Assembly (NCBI RefSeq): GCF_003626575.1
Contig: NZ_RBDY01000036.1
Span: 1-64,000, forward strand
From: Streptomyces radicis
GTDB lineage: Bacteria; Actinomycetota; Actinomycetes; Streptomycetales; Streptomycetaceae
DNA length: 64,000 nt
Reading direction: 5' to 3'
The position numbers and the translations under genes were made by a program. Shown here piece by piece: positions 24,800 through 39,186 of the stretch. Position 1 is the stretch's first letter, and each line of letters begins with the position of its first letter. The notes under the pieces were generated by a model. That model made no database searches. It was not told the origin of the DNA and worked only from the letters and a program-made list of their open reading frames with translations.

Positions 24800-24964
24800 G
24801 TGTCGACCGGCGCGCGGTGCAGCGATCCGGCCCGGGGCACGCGCCCCCGCGGCTGTCGCGCGCCCGCGCGCCGCGTGCTCGGCCGCCGCGTGCGATACCA
24901 CATCGGGTGCGAGCCCGGCCAGATCAACGGCCGTCGATGGCGCCGCCCCGGGGTCTCCGCCTGA
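24800..24964 (+). CDS. trpM: TrpM-like small protein
   Basis: A 54-residue, very basic protein starting at GTG 24800, five bases after the trpC stop. The C-terminal part [32 protein letters not shown] matches my memory of the Streptomyces TrpM protein encoded between trpC and trpB. TrpM is reported to affect tryptophan metabolism and development, but its mechanism is unclear. The ribosome site is weak (GGAG overlaps the start), so translational coupling with trpC is likely. Confidence 0.75.
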   Translation: MSTGARCSDPARGTRPRGCRAPARRVLGRRVRYHIGCEPGQINGRRWRRPGVSA

Positions 24965-25022
24965 GGCGGACCCCGTCGCGCCCGTCGTTTCGGTACACCC
25001 ATCTGGAAGGGCTTCGTTCCGC

Positions 25023-26300
25023 ATGTCCGTTGCTCACTTCTTTCCCGACCCCGATGGCCGGGTCCCCGACGCCGGGGGATACTTCGGCGCGTTCGGCGGC
25101 ACCTTCATCCCGGAGGCCCTGCGGGCCGCCGTCGATGAGGTCGCGGCCGAGTACGAGAAGGCGAAGGGCGACCCCGCCTTCGCCGCCGAGCTCGACGACC
25201 TCCTGATCCATTACACCGGCCGCCCCAGCCCGCTCACCGAGGTGCCGCGCTTCGCTGAGCACGCCGGGGGCGCCCGGATCTTCCTCAAGCGCGAGGACCT
25301 GAACCACACCGGCTCCCACAAGATCAACAACGTGCTCGGCCAGGCCCTCCTCACCCGTCGCATGGGCAAGACGCGGGTCATCGCCGAGACAGGGGCGGGC
25401 CAGCACGGGGTCGCCACGGCGACCGCCTGCGCCCTGTTCGGCCTCGACTGCACGATCTACATGGGCGAGGTCGACACCGAACGCCAGGCGCTCAACGTCG
25501 CGCGGATGCGCATGCTCGGCGCCGAGGTCATCCCCGTCACCTCGGGCAGCCGCACCCTCAAGGACGCGATCAACGAGGCGTTCCGCGACTGGGTGGCCAA
25601 CGTCGCGCACACGCACTACCTGTTCGGGACCGTCGCGGGCCCTCACCCGTTTCCCACGCTGGTCCGCGACTTCCACCGCGTCATCGGCGTGGAGGCGCGC
25701 CGCCAGATCCGGGAGCGCGTCGGGCGGCTGCCCGACGCGGTCGTGGCGTGCGTGGGCGGCGGGTCGAACGCCATCGGCCTGTTCCACGCGTTCATCCCCG
25801 ACGAGGGCGTGCGGCTCATCGGCTGCGAGGCCGCGGGCCACGGCGTCGAGTCGGGCGAGCACGCCGCGACGCTGACCGCGGGCGAGCCCGGCATCCTGCA
25901 CGGCTCGCGCTCCTATGTCCTCCAGGACGAGGAGGGCCAGATCACCGAGCCCTACTCCATCTCCGCCGGGCTCGACTACCCCGGCATCGGCCCCGAGCAC
26001 TCCTACCTCAAGGACGCGGGGCGCGGCGAGTACCGGCCCGTCACCGACGACCAGGCGATGCGGGCGCTGCGGCTGCTGTCCCGCACCGAGGGCGTGATCC
26101 CCGCGATCGAGAGCGCGCACGCGCTCGCGGGGGCGCTCGACGTGGGCCGCGAGCTGGGGCCCGAGGGGCTGATCCTGGTCAACCTCTCGGGGCGCGGCGA
26201 CAAGGACATGGACACGGCCGCCCGGTACTTCGGGCTCTACGACGAGCGGCGGGGCGAACGACAGGGCGAGCGACAGGGCACGAACGGAGCTGAGGCATGA
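25023..26300 (+). CDS. trpB: Tryptophan synthase beta chain
   Basis: A 425-residue PLP enzyme that joins indole and serine. [16 protein letters not shown] contains the PLP lysine; [36 protein letters not shown] (phosphate-binding glycine loop) and [14 protein letters not shown] are the other family motifs. The C-terminal tail is extended and charged. The stop overlaps the trpA ATG by four bases, ensuring matched output of the two subunits. Confidence 0.98.
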   Translation: MSVAHFFPDPDGRVPDAGGYFGAFGGTFIPEALRAAVDEVAAEYEKAKGDPAFAAELDDLLIHYTGRPSPLTEVPRFAEHAGGARIFLKREDLNHTGSHKINNVLGQALLTRRMGKTRVIAETGAGQHGVATATACALFGLDCTIYMGEVDTERQALNVARMRMLGAEVIPVTSGSRTLKDAINEAFRDWVANVAHTHYLFGTVAGPHPFPTLVRDFHRVIGVEARRQIRERVGRLPDAVVACVGGGSNAIGLFHAFIPDEGVRLIGCEAAGHGVESGEHAATLTAGEPGILHGSRSYVLQDEEGQITEPYSISAGLDYPGIGPEHSYLKDAGRGEYRPVTDDQAMRALRLLSRTEGVIPAIESAHALAGALDVGRELGPEGLILVNLSGRGDKDMDTAARYFGLYDERRGERQGERQGTNGAEA

Positions 26301-27115
26301 GCGGCAACGCACACCTCCTGGACGCCAGGCTCGCGGCGACCCGGGACGAGGGCCGCGCGGCCCTCATCGGGTACTTCCCTGCCGGGTTCCCCACCCTCGA
26401 CGGCGGCATCCGCGCCGTGACCGCCATGGTCGAGGCGGGCTGCGACATCGTCGAGATCGGGCTCCCGCACAGCGACCCGGTGCTCGACGGCCCGGTCATC
26501 CAGACCGCGGACGACATCGCGCTGCGCGGCGGCATCCGCATCGCGGGCGTGCTGCGCACCGTGCGCGAGGTACACGCGGCGACCGGCGCGCCGGTGCTCT
26601 GCATGACCTACTGGAACCCCGTGGACCGCTACGGCCCCGAGCGGTTCGCCGCGGAGCTGGCCGAGGCGGGCGGCGCGGGCTGCATCCTGCCCGACCTGCC
26701 CGTCGAGGAGTCGGAGGCCTGGCGGAAGGCCGCCGAGCAGCACGGTCTCGCCACGGTCTTCGTGGTCGCGCCGAGCAGCGCGGACGCCCGCATCGCCACC
26801 GTCACCGCGGCGGGCAGCGGCTTCGTCTACGCCGCCTCCCTCATGGGGGTGACCGGCACCAGGGCCTCGGTCAGCAGGGACGCCGCCGACCTGGTGCGGC
26901 GCGTGCGGGCCACCACCGAGCTGCCGGTGTGCGTGGGGCTCGGGGTGTCCAACGCCGTCCAGGCGTCCGAGGTGGCCGTGTTCGCCGACGGCGTGATCGT
27001 CGGCTCGGCGTTCGTCCAGCGCGTTCTCGAGCACATGGACGACGAGGAGGCGCGGCTCGCCGAGCTGCGGCTGCTGACCGCCGACCTCGCGCGCGGGGTC
27101 AGGGCCCGCGGCTGA
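26297..27115 (+). CDS. trpA: Tryptophan synthase alpha chain
   Basis: A 272-residue TIM barrel that cleaves indole-3-glycerol phosphate and channels indole to TrpB. Catalytic Glu lies in [20 protein letters not shown] and catalytic Asp in [31 protein letters not shown] and [29 protein letters not shown] form the phosphate-binding end. It is the last gene of the cluster and is followed by two hairpins. Confidence 0.98.
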   Translation: MSGNAHLLDARLAATRDEGRAALIGYFPAGFPTLDGGIRAVTAMVEAGCDIVEIGLPHSDPVLDGPVIQTADDIALRGGIRIAGVLRTVREVHAATGAPVLCMTYWNPVDRYGPERFAAELAEAGGAGCILPDLPVEESEAWRKAAEQHGLATVFVVAPSSADARIATVTAAGSGFVYAASLMGVTGTRASVSRDAADLVRRVRATTELPVCVGLGVSNAVQASEVAVFADGVIVGSAFVQRVLEHMDDEEARLAELRLLTADLARGVRARG

Positions 27116-27155
27116 ACGGAGCGCTGCTCAACGGACCGGTGCTCAACGGCCGGAC

Positions 27156-27207
27156 GCGCGCGCCGGGTTCACGCCCGGCGCGCGCTCCGGCTCACGGCCC
27201 CCGTGAG
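27156..27207 (+). terminator. Double hairpin terminator of the trp operon
   Basis: A perfect 12-bp stem (GCGCGCGCCGGG at 27156-27167 with CCCGGCGCGCGC at 27174-27185, 6-base loop) is followed by a second stem (CTCACGG 27191-27197 with CCGTGAG 27201-27207). Both sit between trpA and the next gene. Confidence 0.75.
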
Positions 27208-27240
27208 GGCCGGGCGCGTTTCCCCGCTACAGTCGGTGGC

Positions 27241-28473
27241 ATGGGGATTTCGGGGGCCGCGGGCAGCGCCGCGGGTCAGGAGGCGCCTTGGCGGGCGCCC
27301 ACGGTGGTCGAGGAGAGGCTCTACGCGGCGGGGGCCGAAGGGGACTGGCCCACCTTCTTCACGGTGCTCGCGGGGACGGATCTCTACTTCCCGATGTCCC
27401 GTGAGCTGATGGACGCCGTGCCGGGCTCGATCCCGTTCAAGCCGTTCCACGACCCGCGCTTCCAGGGCCTGTCGCTCGCCGTCTTCACGCGCGGCATGCT
27501 GACCGCGCCGAGCGGCGACCACGTCTTCGAGCGCAGCGACCTCAAGGCGTTGGCCAAGGGCTGGCCCAAGTCCGTCCGCTGGCTCGCGGTCAACCCCGGC
27601 ACCCCCGTCGAGACCTTCCTGCCCGCCGACCCCAAGCGCTGGAAGCGGCACACCAAGGCCTCGGCGCCCGAGCCGCAGCTCAAGACGCTGTGGACGGGGC
27701 ACAGGTACGACACGCTGGCGCACGGCATGGCCTGTGGCGCCATGCTCATGGTCAACAACGGCGCCATCTGGAACCACCTCGGCTGGCAGTGGGGCGGCTA
27801 CACCGAGGAGAAGGAGCTGCTGCGCACGTGGTGGGGCGTCTCGGGGCGCCCCGAGTGGCTCGAGACCACCGAGCAGCTGCTGCGCGGCGACGTCATCTCG
27901 CCCGCCTGGGAGTTCGCGCTGCGGGTGCGGCAGGCGTTGATGCAGGAGCACGGCACCGCGCCCGACGCGGTGCGCTGGCGTGAGACGGCGGAGCGCGTCC
28001 TGGTCTCGCGCACCGCGGAGGTGGTGGACAAGACGGGCCGCCCGCCCGAGTTCGACCTCGACGCCGACATCGCGCTGGTCCAGGAGCTGATCGGCCGCGT
28101 CCTGCGCTACGAGGCCCGCTTCCGCGCCGACGGCCTGCTGAGCGGCGACTCCTGTGTGCGCTCGGTCCTCGCCTGGGACTTCGGGCGCGCCTCCTGCATG
28201 GCCCGCTGGGGCCTGGGCGCCAGGTACGCCGACCTCGCCGAGACCGAGCGGGCGCTGCTGCGGGCGGGCGAGGCGAGCCGACAGGTGTACAGGTCGTGGG
28301 CGGAGTTCGCCATCGGCTTCGTGCTGGGCCGGTGCCTGCACTTCGACAGCGAGGAGTTCGGCGACTGGTACACGGACATGGTCGCCGTGCACCGGATCCT
28401 GAGCACCGAGCCCGAGAGCCCCTGGCTGAGCGTGCCCTGGGAGCAGTCGCCCGCGGACGTGCCCGAGCGCTGA
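27241..28473 (+). CDS. DUF1266 domain protein
   Basis: A 410-residue cytoplasmic protein from ATG 27241. The N-terminal 130 residues resemble SseB-like modules (VVEERLYAAGAEGDWPTFFTVLAGTDLYFP, then VFTRGMLTA). The C-terminal 260 residues match DUF1266, with WNHLGWQWGGYTEEKELLRTWWGV and SVLAWDFGRASCMARWGLGARY, ending in a Trp-rich helical segment around EEFGDWYTDMVAVHRIL. No catalytic residue set is established for the family. It follows the trp terminators and precedes the DsbA-like gene. Confidence 0.75.
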   Translation: MGISGAAGSAAGQEAPWRAPTVVEERLYAAGAEGDWPTFFTVLAGTDLYFPMSRELMDAVPGSIPFKPFHDPRFQGLSLAVFTRGMLTAPSGDHVFERSDLKALAKGWPKSVRWLAVNPGTPVETFLPADPKRWKRHTKASAPEPQLKTLWTGHRYDTLAHGMACGAMLMVNNGAIWNHLGWQWGGYTEEKELLRTWWGVSGRPEWLETTEQLLRGDVISPAWEFALRVRQALMQEHGTAPDAVRWRETAERVLVSRTAEVVDKTGRPPEFDLDADIALVQELIGRVLRYEARFRADGLLSGDSCVRSVLAWDFGRASCMARWGLGARYADLAETERALLRAGEASRQVYRSWAEFAIGFVLGRCLHFDSEEFGDWYTDMVAVHRILSTEPESPWLSVPWEQSPADVPER

Positions 28474-28541
28474 GGCGCGGCGGCCCGAGCCCGCCCCTCC
28501 GTGGGCGTGTCCTGACCGGGCGCCGCGTCGTTGGCCCTTGC

Positions 28542-29285
28542 GTGAGCGAACGGAATCGTCAGGGGAAGATCAGCGCGCGCGAGCGGCTGCGCGCGGAGCG
28601 GGAGCGCGAGCGGGCGGCGGAGCGCCGCAAGCGCACCGTCAAGGTCAGCGGCATCGCCGTCGCCGTCCTGGTGGTGGCCACCGGGGTCGGCATCATCGCG
28701 GCCAACGGCAACGGCGGGGGCACGGACGACACACCCGCCGTCGACCCGATCAGCGTGGGCAAGGGCGACGCCCCGGCCACCCTCGCGGTGTACGAGGACT
28801 TCCGCTGCCCGGCCTGCGGCCAGTTCGAGAACGGCTTCCGCGACACGGTCGCCGACCTGACCGACGAGGGCAAGCTGCGCGTGGACTACCACCTGGTGAC
28901 GATCATCGACGGCAACCTCGGCGGGAACGGCTCCAAGTTCGCCGCGAACGCCGCGCTGTGCGCGAGGGACGAGGGCAAGTTCGCCGAGTACCACGACGTC
29001 CTCTTCGAGAACCAGCCGCCCGAGTCGGACGACGCCTTCGGTGACAAGTCTCACCTGATCAACTTGGCGGGCGACGTGGAGGGCCTCGACACCGAGTCGT
29101 TCCGCTCGTGCGTCCAGAACGGCGACAACGACGAGTGGGTCCACCGTTCGAACAAGGGATTCCTGGGCTCCGACTTCAGCGGTACCCCCACGATCCTGCT
29201 GGACGGCGAGAACGTCTACGGCGACACCGACGACCCGCTCACCCCCGACCGCCTGCGCGAACGCGTGGACGAACTGGCCGGATAG
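28542..29285 (+). CDS. Membrane-anchored DsbA-like thioredoxin-fold protein
   Basis: A 247-residue protein from GTG 28542. A basic, coiled-coil-like N-terminus (ARERLRAERERERAAERRKR) precedes one membrane span (VSGIAVAVLVVATGVGIIAA, about 36-55). The extracytoplasmic part is a Thioredoxin_4/DsbA domain: LAVYEDFRCPACGQFENGF carries the redox CPAC, and the cis-Pro loop is in DFSGTPTILLDGENVYG. It probably forms or repairs disulfides in exported proteins. It precedes lgt, another envelope maturation gene. Confidence 0.9.
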   Translation: MSERNRQGKISARERLRAERERERAAERRKRTVKVSGIAVAVLVVATGVGIIAANGNGGGTDDTPAVDPISVGKGDAPATLAVYEDFRCPACGQFENGFRDTVADLTDEGKLRVDYHLVTIIDGNLGGNGSKFAANAALCARDEGKFAEYHDVLFENQPPESDDAFGDKSHLINLAGDVEGLDTESFRSCVQNGDNDEWVHRSNKGFLGSDFSGTPTILLDGENVYGDTDDPLTPDRLRERVDELAG

Positions 29286-29390
29286 CCGGACGGGTGCCGG
29301 ATCGTCGTCGGATCGGTGACGGACACGGGCGCCGGGATGGGGCAGGCGGATTCCGTCCCGGCGCCCTGGCACGGTAGCGTCGGGAGCACC

Positions 29391-30404
29391 ATGGAGATCC
29401 TTGCCTCATTCCCCAGCCCAAGCGAGAGCGAGATCCACCTCGGATCGATCCCGCTCCGCGGATACGCCCTGTGCATCATCATCGGCGTCTTCCTCGCCAT
29501 CTGGCTCGGCGGGCGGCGCTGGGTCGAGCGGGGAGGCAGGCCGGGCACGGTCGCCGACATCGCCGTGTGGGCGGTGCCCTTCGGCCTGATCGGCGCGCGG
29601 GTCTACCACGTGGTCACCGACTACCAGCTGTATTTCGACGAGGGCCGCGACTGGGTCGACGCGTTCAAGATCTGGGACGGCGGGATCGGCATCTGGGGCG
29701 CGATCGCCGGTGGCGCGCTCGGGGCCTGGATCGCCTGCCGCCGCAGGGGCATCGCGCTGCCGCCGCTGGCCGACGCGGTCGCGCCGGGGATCGCGTTCGC
29801 ACAGGCGATCGGTCGCTGGGGGAACTGGTTCAACCAGGAGCTGTACGGTCGCGCCACGGATGTTCCATGGGCCGTGGAGATCGACAACGGTCTCGACAAC
29901 GGGACCTTCCACCCCACCTTCCTGTACGAGTCGCTGTGGTGCGTGGGCGTCGGCGTGCTGGTGATCTGGGCCGACCGGCGGTTCAGGCTGGGGCACGGAC
30001 GGGCGTTCGCGCTGTATGTCGCCGCGTACACGGCGGGCCGCTTCTGGATCGAGTACCTGCGGATCGACGAGGCGCACGAGTTCCTGGGCCTGCGCCTGAA
30101 CAACTGGACATCGGTCCTGGTCTTCGCCGCCGCGGTGGCGTACCTGGTGATCTCGTCCAGGCGGGCGCCGGGGCGCGAGGAGCGGGTGGAGGCTCCTGAG
30201 GACGAGCCCTCCGACGCGGTGGAGTCGGCGGACGCCGCGGAGTCGTCGGAAGAGACGGACGCGGCGGACGCGGCGGAAGCGGCGGACACCGCCGAGACGG
30301 CCGATGCCCCCGCGCCCGCGAAGCTGGAGAAGGCCGCGAAGGCCGACGGGGCCGAGGGCGGGGACGGCGAGAAGGAGACGGCGCCCGCCGAGAAGGGGTC
30401 ATAG
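29391..30404 (+). CDS. lgt: Prolipoprotein diacylglyceryl transferase
   Basis: A 337-residue polytopic membrane enzyme that adds diacylglycerol to lipobox cysteines. The Lgt signature GRWGNWFNQELYG is intact, with HPTFLYESLW and GRAFALYVAAYTAGRFWIEYLRID following; the N-terminal IPLRGYALCIIIGV is also typical. ATG 29391 follows GGGAG. After about residue 255 comes a long acidic, Ala/Asp/Glu-rich tail with repeated DAAEAADTAE-type blocks, common in Streptomyces Lgt. It would modify lipoproteins such as the sugar and amino acid binding proteins downstream. Confidence 0.96.
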   Translation: MEILASFPSPSESEIHLGSIPLRGYALCIIIGVFLAIWLGGRRWVERGGRPGTVADIAVWAVPFGLIGARVYHVVTDYQLYFDEGRDWVDAFKIWDGGIGIWGAIAGGALGAWIACRRRGIALPPLADAVAPGIAFAQAIGRWGNWFNQELYGRATDVPWAVEIDNGLDNGTFHPTFLYESLWCVGVGVLVIWADRRFRLGHGRAFALYVAAYTAGRFWIEYLRIDEAHEFLGLRLNNWTSVLVFAAAVAYLVISSRRAPGREERVEAPEDEPSDAVESADAAESSEETDAADAAEAADTAETADAPAPAKLEKAAKADGAEGGDGEKETAPAEKGS

Positions 30405-30424
30405 CCCACCCGCCCCGGCCTCCC

Positions 30425-30460
30425 GGAGCCCCGCCGTCGCCCACGCGACGGCGGGGCTCC
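30425..30460 (+). terminator. Strong hairpin terminator after lgt
   Basis: A perfect 16-bp stem, GGAGCCCCGCCGTCGC with GCGACGGCGGGGCTCC, around a 4-base loop, 20 bases after the lgt stop. It separates lgt from the gltB promoter region. Confidence 0.85.
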
Positions 30461-30736
30461 GTCGTTGTCGCCGGTGGGAGGGCGGGGGCGGGGAATACGC
30501 CGGGTGGGGAAAACCGCTGAGGCTGATGGCGTTGCTTTGTTTCTGGGGGGTTTCAGATCCTTGTCCCCGGGCATGTGCAATGAGGCCCACAGCGTGGGCG
30601 TTGTCCGCATCGTGGACTGTCGTATCCGCTTCCCGGGATCCGACACATCGTGTAACCTGCACGAAAATTTAACGCACGCCAGGGCCAGCGTCGTCCCTCG
30701 GAACAATCACGCACCAAGACGACGACGGGAGAGCCG
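30461..30736. other. gltB upstream region
   Basis: 276 bases of lower GC than the surroundings, with no credible gene. It carries the GlnR-like box described separately and must contain the gltBD promoter. Several short T-rich tracts occur around 30530-30560, but I cannot assign a firm -10/-35 pair. Confidence 0.5.
30652..30667 (+). promoter_or_regulatory. GlnR-like box upstream of gltB
   Basis: GTAAC (30652-30656), six bases, then GAAAA (30663-30667) matches the GlnR half-module gTnAc-n6-GaAAc except for the last base. It lies 70 bases upstream of the gltB start. Only one module is clear; full GlnR sites usually have two. Confidence 0.5.
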
Positions 30737-35285
<4,549 letters not shown>

Positions 35286-35293
<8 letters not shown>

Positions 35294-36746
35294 TCCGAAG
35301 GGCTTTCTGACCACCCGGCGCGAGGTCGCGCGGACCCGCCCCGTCGAGACCCGGGTCAGGGACTGGAACGAGGTCTACGTCCCCGGCTCGCTCCTGCCCG
35401 TCATCAGCAAGCAGGCCGGGCGCTGCATGGACTGCGGCGTGCCGTTCTGCCACAGCGGCTGTCCGCTCGGGAACCTGATCCCCGAGTGGAACGACTACGC
35501 CTACCGCGGCGACTGGCGCGCGGCGAGCGAGCGGCTGCACGCGACCAACAACTTCCCCGAGTTCACCGGGCGGCTGTGCCCCGCGCCGTGCGAGTCCGCG
35601 TGCGTGCTCGGCATCAACCAGCCCGCCGTGACCATCAAGAACGTCGAGGTCACCATCGTCGACAAGGCGTGGGAGGCGGGCGTGATCACCCCGCAGCCCC
35701 CGCAGCGGCTCTCCGGCAAGACCGTCGCCGTCATCGGCTCGGGCCCCGCCGGGCTCGCCGCCGCCCAGCAGCTCACCCGGGCCGGGCACACCGTCGCCGT
35801 CTTCGAACGCGCCGACCGCGTCGGGGGGTTGCTGCGGTACGGCATCCCCGAGTTCAAGATGGAGAAGCGCCACCTCAACCGCCGCATCGAGCAGATGCGC
35901 GCGGAGGGCACCAAGTTCCGCACGGGCGTGGAGATCGGCAGGGACACCGACGCGGCGTCGCTGCGCAAGCGGTACGACGCGGTGGTCATCGCCGCGGGCG
36001 CCACCACCGCGCGCGACCTGCCGGTCCCGGGGCGTGAGCTGGGCGGCGTGCACCAGGCGATGGAGTATCTGCCGCTCTCCAACAAGGTGCAGGAGGGCGA
36101 CCTGATCGCCTCGCCGATCTCCGCCGAGGGCAAGCACGTCGTGGTCATCGGCGGCGGCGATACCGGCGCCGACTGCGTCGGGACCGCGCACCGGCAGGGC
36201 GCGGCGTCCGTGACCCAGCTGGAGATCATGCCGCGCCCGTCGGACGAGCGGCCCGCCCACCAGCCGTGGCCCACGTTCCCCATGACGTTCAAGGTCACCT
36301 CCGCGCACGAGGAGGGCGGCGAGCGCGTCTACTCGGTGTCCACCACGCGCTTCGAGGGCGACGGGAACGGCGACGTGCAGTGGCTGCACCTCGTCGAGGT
36401 GGAGTTCGTGGCGGGCAGGCTCACGCGGAAGCCGGGCACCGAGCGCCGCATCCCGGCCCAACTGGTCACCCTGGCCATGGGGTTCACCGGCACCGACCAG
36501 GAGAACGGGCTGGTCGCGCAGTTCGGCCTCGACCTGGACGAGCGCGGCAACATCGCGCGGGACGCGTCCTACGCCACCAACGTGGACGGCGTGTTCGTCG
36601 CGGGGGACGCGGGGCGCGGGCAGTCGCTCATCGTCTGGGCCATCGCCGAGGGCCGCGCCGCGGCGCGGGGCGTGGACCGCTATCTGACGGGCGAGTCACG
36701 GCTGCCCTACCCGATCAGGCCCACCGACCGTTCGCTCGCCGTCTGA
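35286..36746 (+). CDS. gltD: Glutamate synthase small subunit
   Basis: A 486-residue GltD that passes electrons from NADPH to GltB. The N-terminal Cys-rich region ([36 protein letters not shown]) binds two 4Fe-4S clusters. [17 protein letters not shown] is the FAD site, [17 protein letters not shown] the NADPH site, and [25 protein letters not shown] the C-terminal flavin loop. The start lies inside the gltB 3' end, so the two are translationally coupled. Confidence 0.98.
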
Positions 36747-36780
36747 GCCGAAGTACCGCCCCCGGAAGGGCTTTTGGGCC

Positions 36781-36796
36781 TCTGGCCTGGACCAAT
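36781..36796. promoter_or_regulatory. DasR-like (dre) site upstream of the sugar ABC operon
   Basis: TCTGGCCTGGACCAAT agrees with the dre consensus ACTGGTCTAGACCACT at 12 of 16 positions. It is 116 bases upstream of the binding-protein start, and a further GGTCCA half follows at 36806. A similar site precedes pepN. Confidence 0.5.
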
Positions 36797-36911
36797 GCGG
36801 TCAGAGGTCCAGCCCACAAACGGTGCCGTTCCGTGATGTGCGGACCTGGATCGGCCGTTCGCCGCGCTGTCACAATCAACGCCCATTCGATCGTTACGGA
36901 GGGGCGCTCGT

Positions 36912-38228
36912 ATGCGGCAATCTCCCCGGGGGCGTTCCCCCTTCTCGCTCCTGTCGCGGCGTCGGCGCCTGCTCGCCGGCGCCGCGGCGCTGTCGCTCGG
37001 CCTGCTGACGGCCTGCGGCGGCGACGGTGACGACGGCTCCGACGGCGGAGGTCCGACCCTCGAGGTCTGGATCATGGAGGGCACCAACCCCGACGCCGAG
37101 CCCTATGTGGAGGCGCTGGAGGCCGCGTTCGGCGAGGAGACCGGCGCCTTGCTCGACGTGCAGTTCATCCAGTGGGCCGACGCGCACGACCGGTTCACCA
37201 CGGCCATGGCGGGCGGTGAGCTGCCCGACGTGGCCGAGATAGGCACCACATGGGCGGCGGAGTTCGGCGCGGCCGGGGCGCTTGCCGACCTCTCGGGGAG
37301 CATCGACGAGGCGGGCCTCGGCGACGACCTGGTGCCGGGGCTCATCGACGCGGCCACCGTGGACGGGTCCGTCTACGGCATGCCGTGGTACGCGGGCATC
37401 CGCTCGCTCATGTACCGCGCGGATGTCTTCGCCGAGCACGACCTCCAACCGCCCACCACCTGGGACGAGTTGCGCGAGGTCGCGCTGCGACTGCGCGACC
37501 TCGAGCCCGACATGATCCCCTTCCCGGTCTCCGGCGGCAGCGAGTACGGCCTCTACCCGTTCATCTGGGGCGCGGGCGGCGAGATCGCCGAGCGGGACGG
37601 CGACGGCTGGCGTTCCACCATCAACTCCCCCGAGGCCGTCGAGGGGATCGAGTTCTACACGTCGCTGGCCACCGAGGACGGCCTCTCCGTCGCCGCCGCC
37701 GAGACCTGGCTCGAGACCGACCAGCTGGAGAGCTTCCAGAACGGCCAGGCGGCCATGGTCGTCAACGGCAACTGGACCGTGAACACGCTCATCCAGGCCG
37801 ACCCCGCGTGGGCCGAGCAGGTCGGCGTGGTGCCGCTGCCCGGCCAGGAGAGCGGCTTCAGCCCGTCCTTCGTCGGCGGCTCGCTGCTCGGGGAGTTCAC
37901 CAGTGACGAGCCCGAACTCGCCTGGCGGCTCATCGAGATGATGACCACGGGCGAGCTGGCCGCCCAATGGGCCGACCAGTCGGGGTACTTCCCCGGGCAG
38001 CAGTCGCTGCTCGAGGAGGTCCAGGGGGAGGAAGAGCCGCTGGTGGCGCCGTTCGCCCGGCAGATGCTCGAGGCGGGCGCCGCGCTCCCGGTGACCGAGC
38101 TGTACGGGCAGGTCCAGGGCGAGCAGATCGTCCAGGGCATGCTCCAGCGGATCCTCTCGGGCGACCAGAGCCCCCAGGAGGCCGCCGACGAGGCCGCCGC
38201 GGCCATGGACGAGACCTTTGGCGGCTGA
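36912..38228 (+). CDS. Sugar ABC transporter substrate-binding lipoprotein (CUT1 type)
   Basis: A 438-residue lipoprotein. The N-terminus has a twin-arginine-like basic run (SRRRRLLAG) and a lipobox LLTAC with the lipidated Cys near residue 35. The mature protein matches family-1 extracellular solute-binding proteins: TLEVWIMEGTN, FTTAMAGGELPDVAEIG, YGMPWYAGIRSLMYRADVF, AAMVVNGNWTVN. It overlaps the first permease gene. The upstream DasR-like site suggests chitin- or N-acetylglucosamine-derived sugars as ligand, by inference only. Confidence 0.9.
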   Translation: MRQSPRGRSPFSLLSRRRRLLAGAAALSLGLLTACGGDGDDGSDGGGPTLEVWIMEGTNPDAEPYVEALEAAFGEETGALLDVQFIQWADAHDRFTTAMAGGELPDVAEIGTTWAAEFGAAGALADLSGSIDEAGLGDDLVPGLIDAATVDGSVYGMPWYAGIRSLMYRADVFAEHDLQPPTTWDELREVALRLRDLEPDMIPFPVSGGSEYGLYPFIWGAGGEIAERDGDGWRSTINSPEAVEGIEFYTSLATEDGLSVAAAETWLETDQLESFQNGQAAMVVNGNWTVNTLIQADPAWAEQVGVVPLPGQESGFSPSFVGGSLLGEFTSDEPELAWRLIEMMTTGELAAQWADQSGYFPGQQSLLEEVQGEEEPLVAPFARQMLEAGAALPVTELYGQVQGEQIVQGMLQRILSGDQSPQEAADEAAAAMDETFGG

Positions 38229-39186
38229 TCCGAGGAAGGCCGGGCCCGCCGCGCCCAGGGCCCGTGCCGCGCGCCGCGCGGCATGGGCCCGCGCCTCGCG
38301 CCCCTGGCTGCTGCTCGCCCCGGCGCTCGCCGTGCTCGCGGTGCTGCTGTTCTGGCCGCTGGTGCGCGTGCTGCTGCTGTCGTTCCAGGACTACGGGCTG
38401 CGGCAGATCAACACCGGCGAGAGCAACTACACAGGTCTCGACAACTACCGCGAGATCCTGGGCGATTCGTTCCTGTGGACCACGGTGCTGCCCAACACCG
38501 TGGGGTTCGCGGCGACGTGTGTGACCCTCACCGTGGTGGTCGGCACCCTGGTCGCGCTGCTGCTGCAACGCCTCGGGCGCGCGTGGCGGGCCATCTGCTC
38601 GACGGCGATCATGATGGCCTGGGCGATGCCCGCGGTGACCGGCACCTATGTGTGGATCTGGGTGTTCGACCCGCTCAACGGCGTGGTCAGCGGCGGCCTC
38701 GACGGGCTCGGGCTGATCGAGCCGCGCGAGACCAACTGGTTCACCGACCGCTGGTCGTTCTACGCGATCGCCACGCTCAACGTCGTCCACCACGGCTTCC
38801 CCTTCGTGGCCATCACCGTCTACGCGGCGCTGCTGACCATCCCGCGCGAGCTGCCCGAGGCGGCGACGGTGGACGGGGCGAACGCCTGGCAGCGGTTCTG
38901 GCACCTCACCGTCCCGACCATAAGGCCGGTCTTCATGGTGGTGACGATCCTGTCGATCATCTGGGACTTCAAGGTCTTCGCGCAGATCTACCTCATGCCG
39001 GGCGGCGCGGGCGCCAACCCCGACGTCCTCAACCTCGGCGTGTGGTCCTACATCGAGTCCTTCAGCCGCAACCAGTACGGCCTCGGCTCGGCCATCGCGG
39101 TCCTGCTCACGCTGCTGCTGCTCGCCATCACCGTCGTCTATGTGCGGGCCCTGTCCAAGGAGTCCGACGAGGGGGACGCCCCGTGA
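38218..39186 (+). CDS. Sugar ABC transporter permease, MalF-like
   Basis: A 322-residue membrane protein starting at TTG 38218 inside the binding-protein 3' end. Six or so hydrophobic segments begin at PWLLLAPALAVLAVLLFWPL. The ATPase-contact EAA loop is IPRELPEAATVDGANAWQRFWHLTVPTIRP. GFPFVAITVYAALL is typical of CUT1 MalF-type subunits. No ATPase gene accompanies the operon, as is usual in Streptomyces, where MsiK energises several sugar importers. Confidence 0.92.
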   Translation: MAADPRKAGPAAPRARAARRAAWARASRPWLLLAPALAVLAVLLFWPLVRVLLLSFQDYGLRQINTGESNYTGLDNYREILGDSFLWTTVLPNTVGFAATCVTLTVVVGTLVALLLQRLGRAWRAICSTAIMMAWAMPAVTGTYVWIWVFDPLNGVVSGGLDGLGLIEPRETNWFTDRWSFYAIATLNVVHHGFPFVAITVYAALLTIPRELPEAATVDGANAWQRFWHLTVPTIRPVFMVVTILSIIWDFKVFAQIYLMPGGAGANPDVLNLGVWSYIESFSRNQYGLGSAIAVLLTLLLLAITVVYVRALSKESDEGDAP

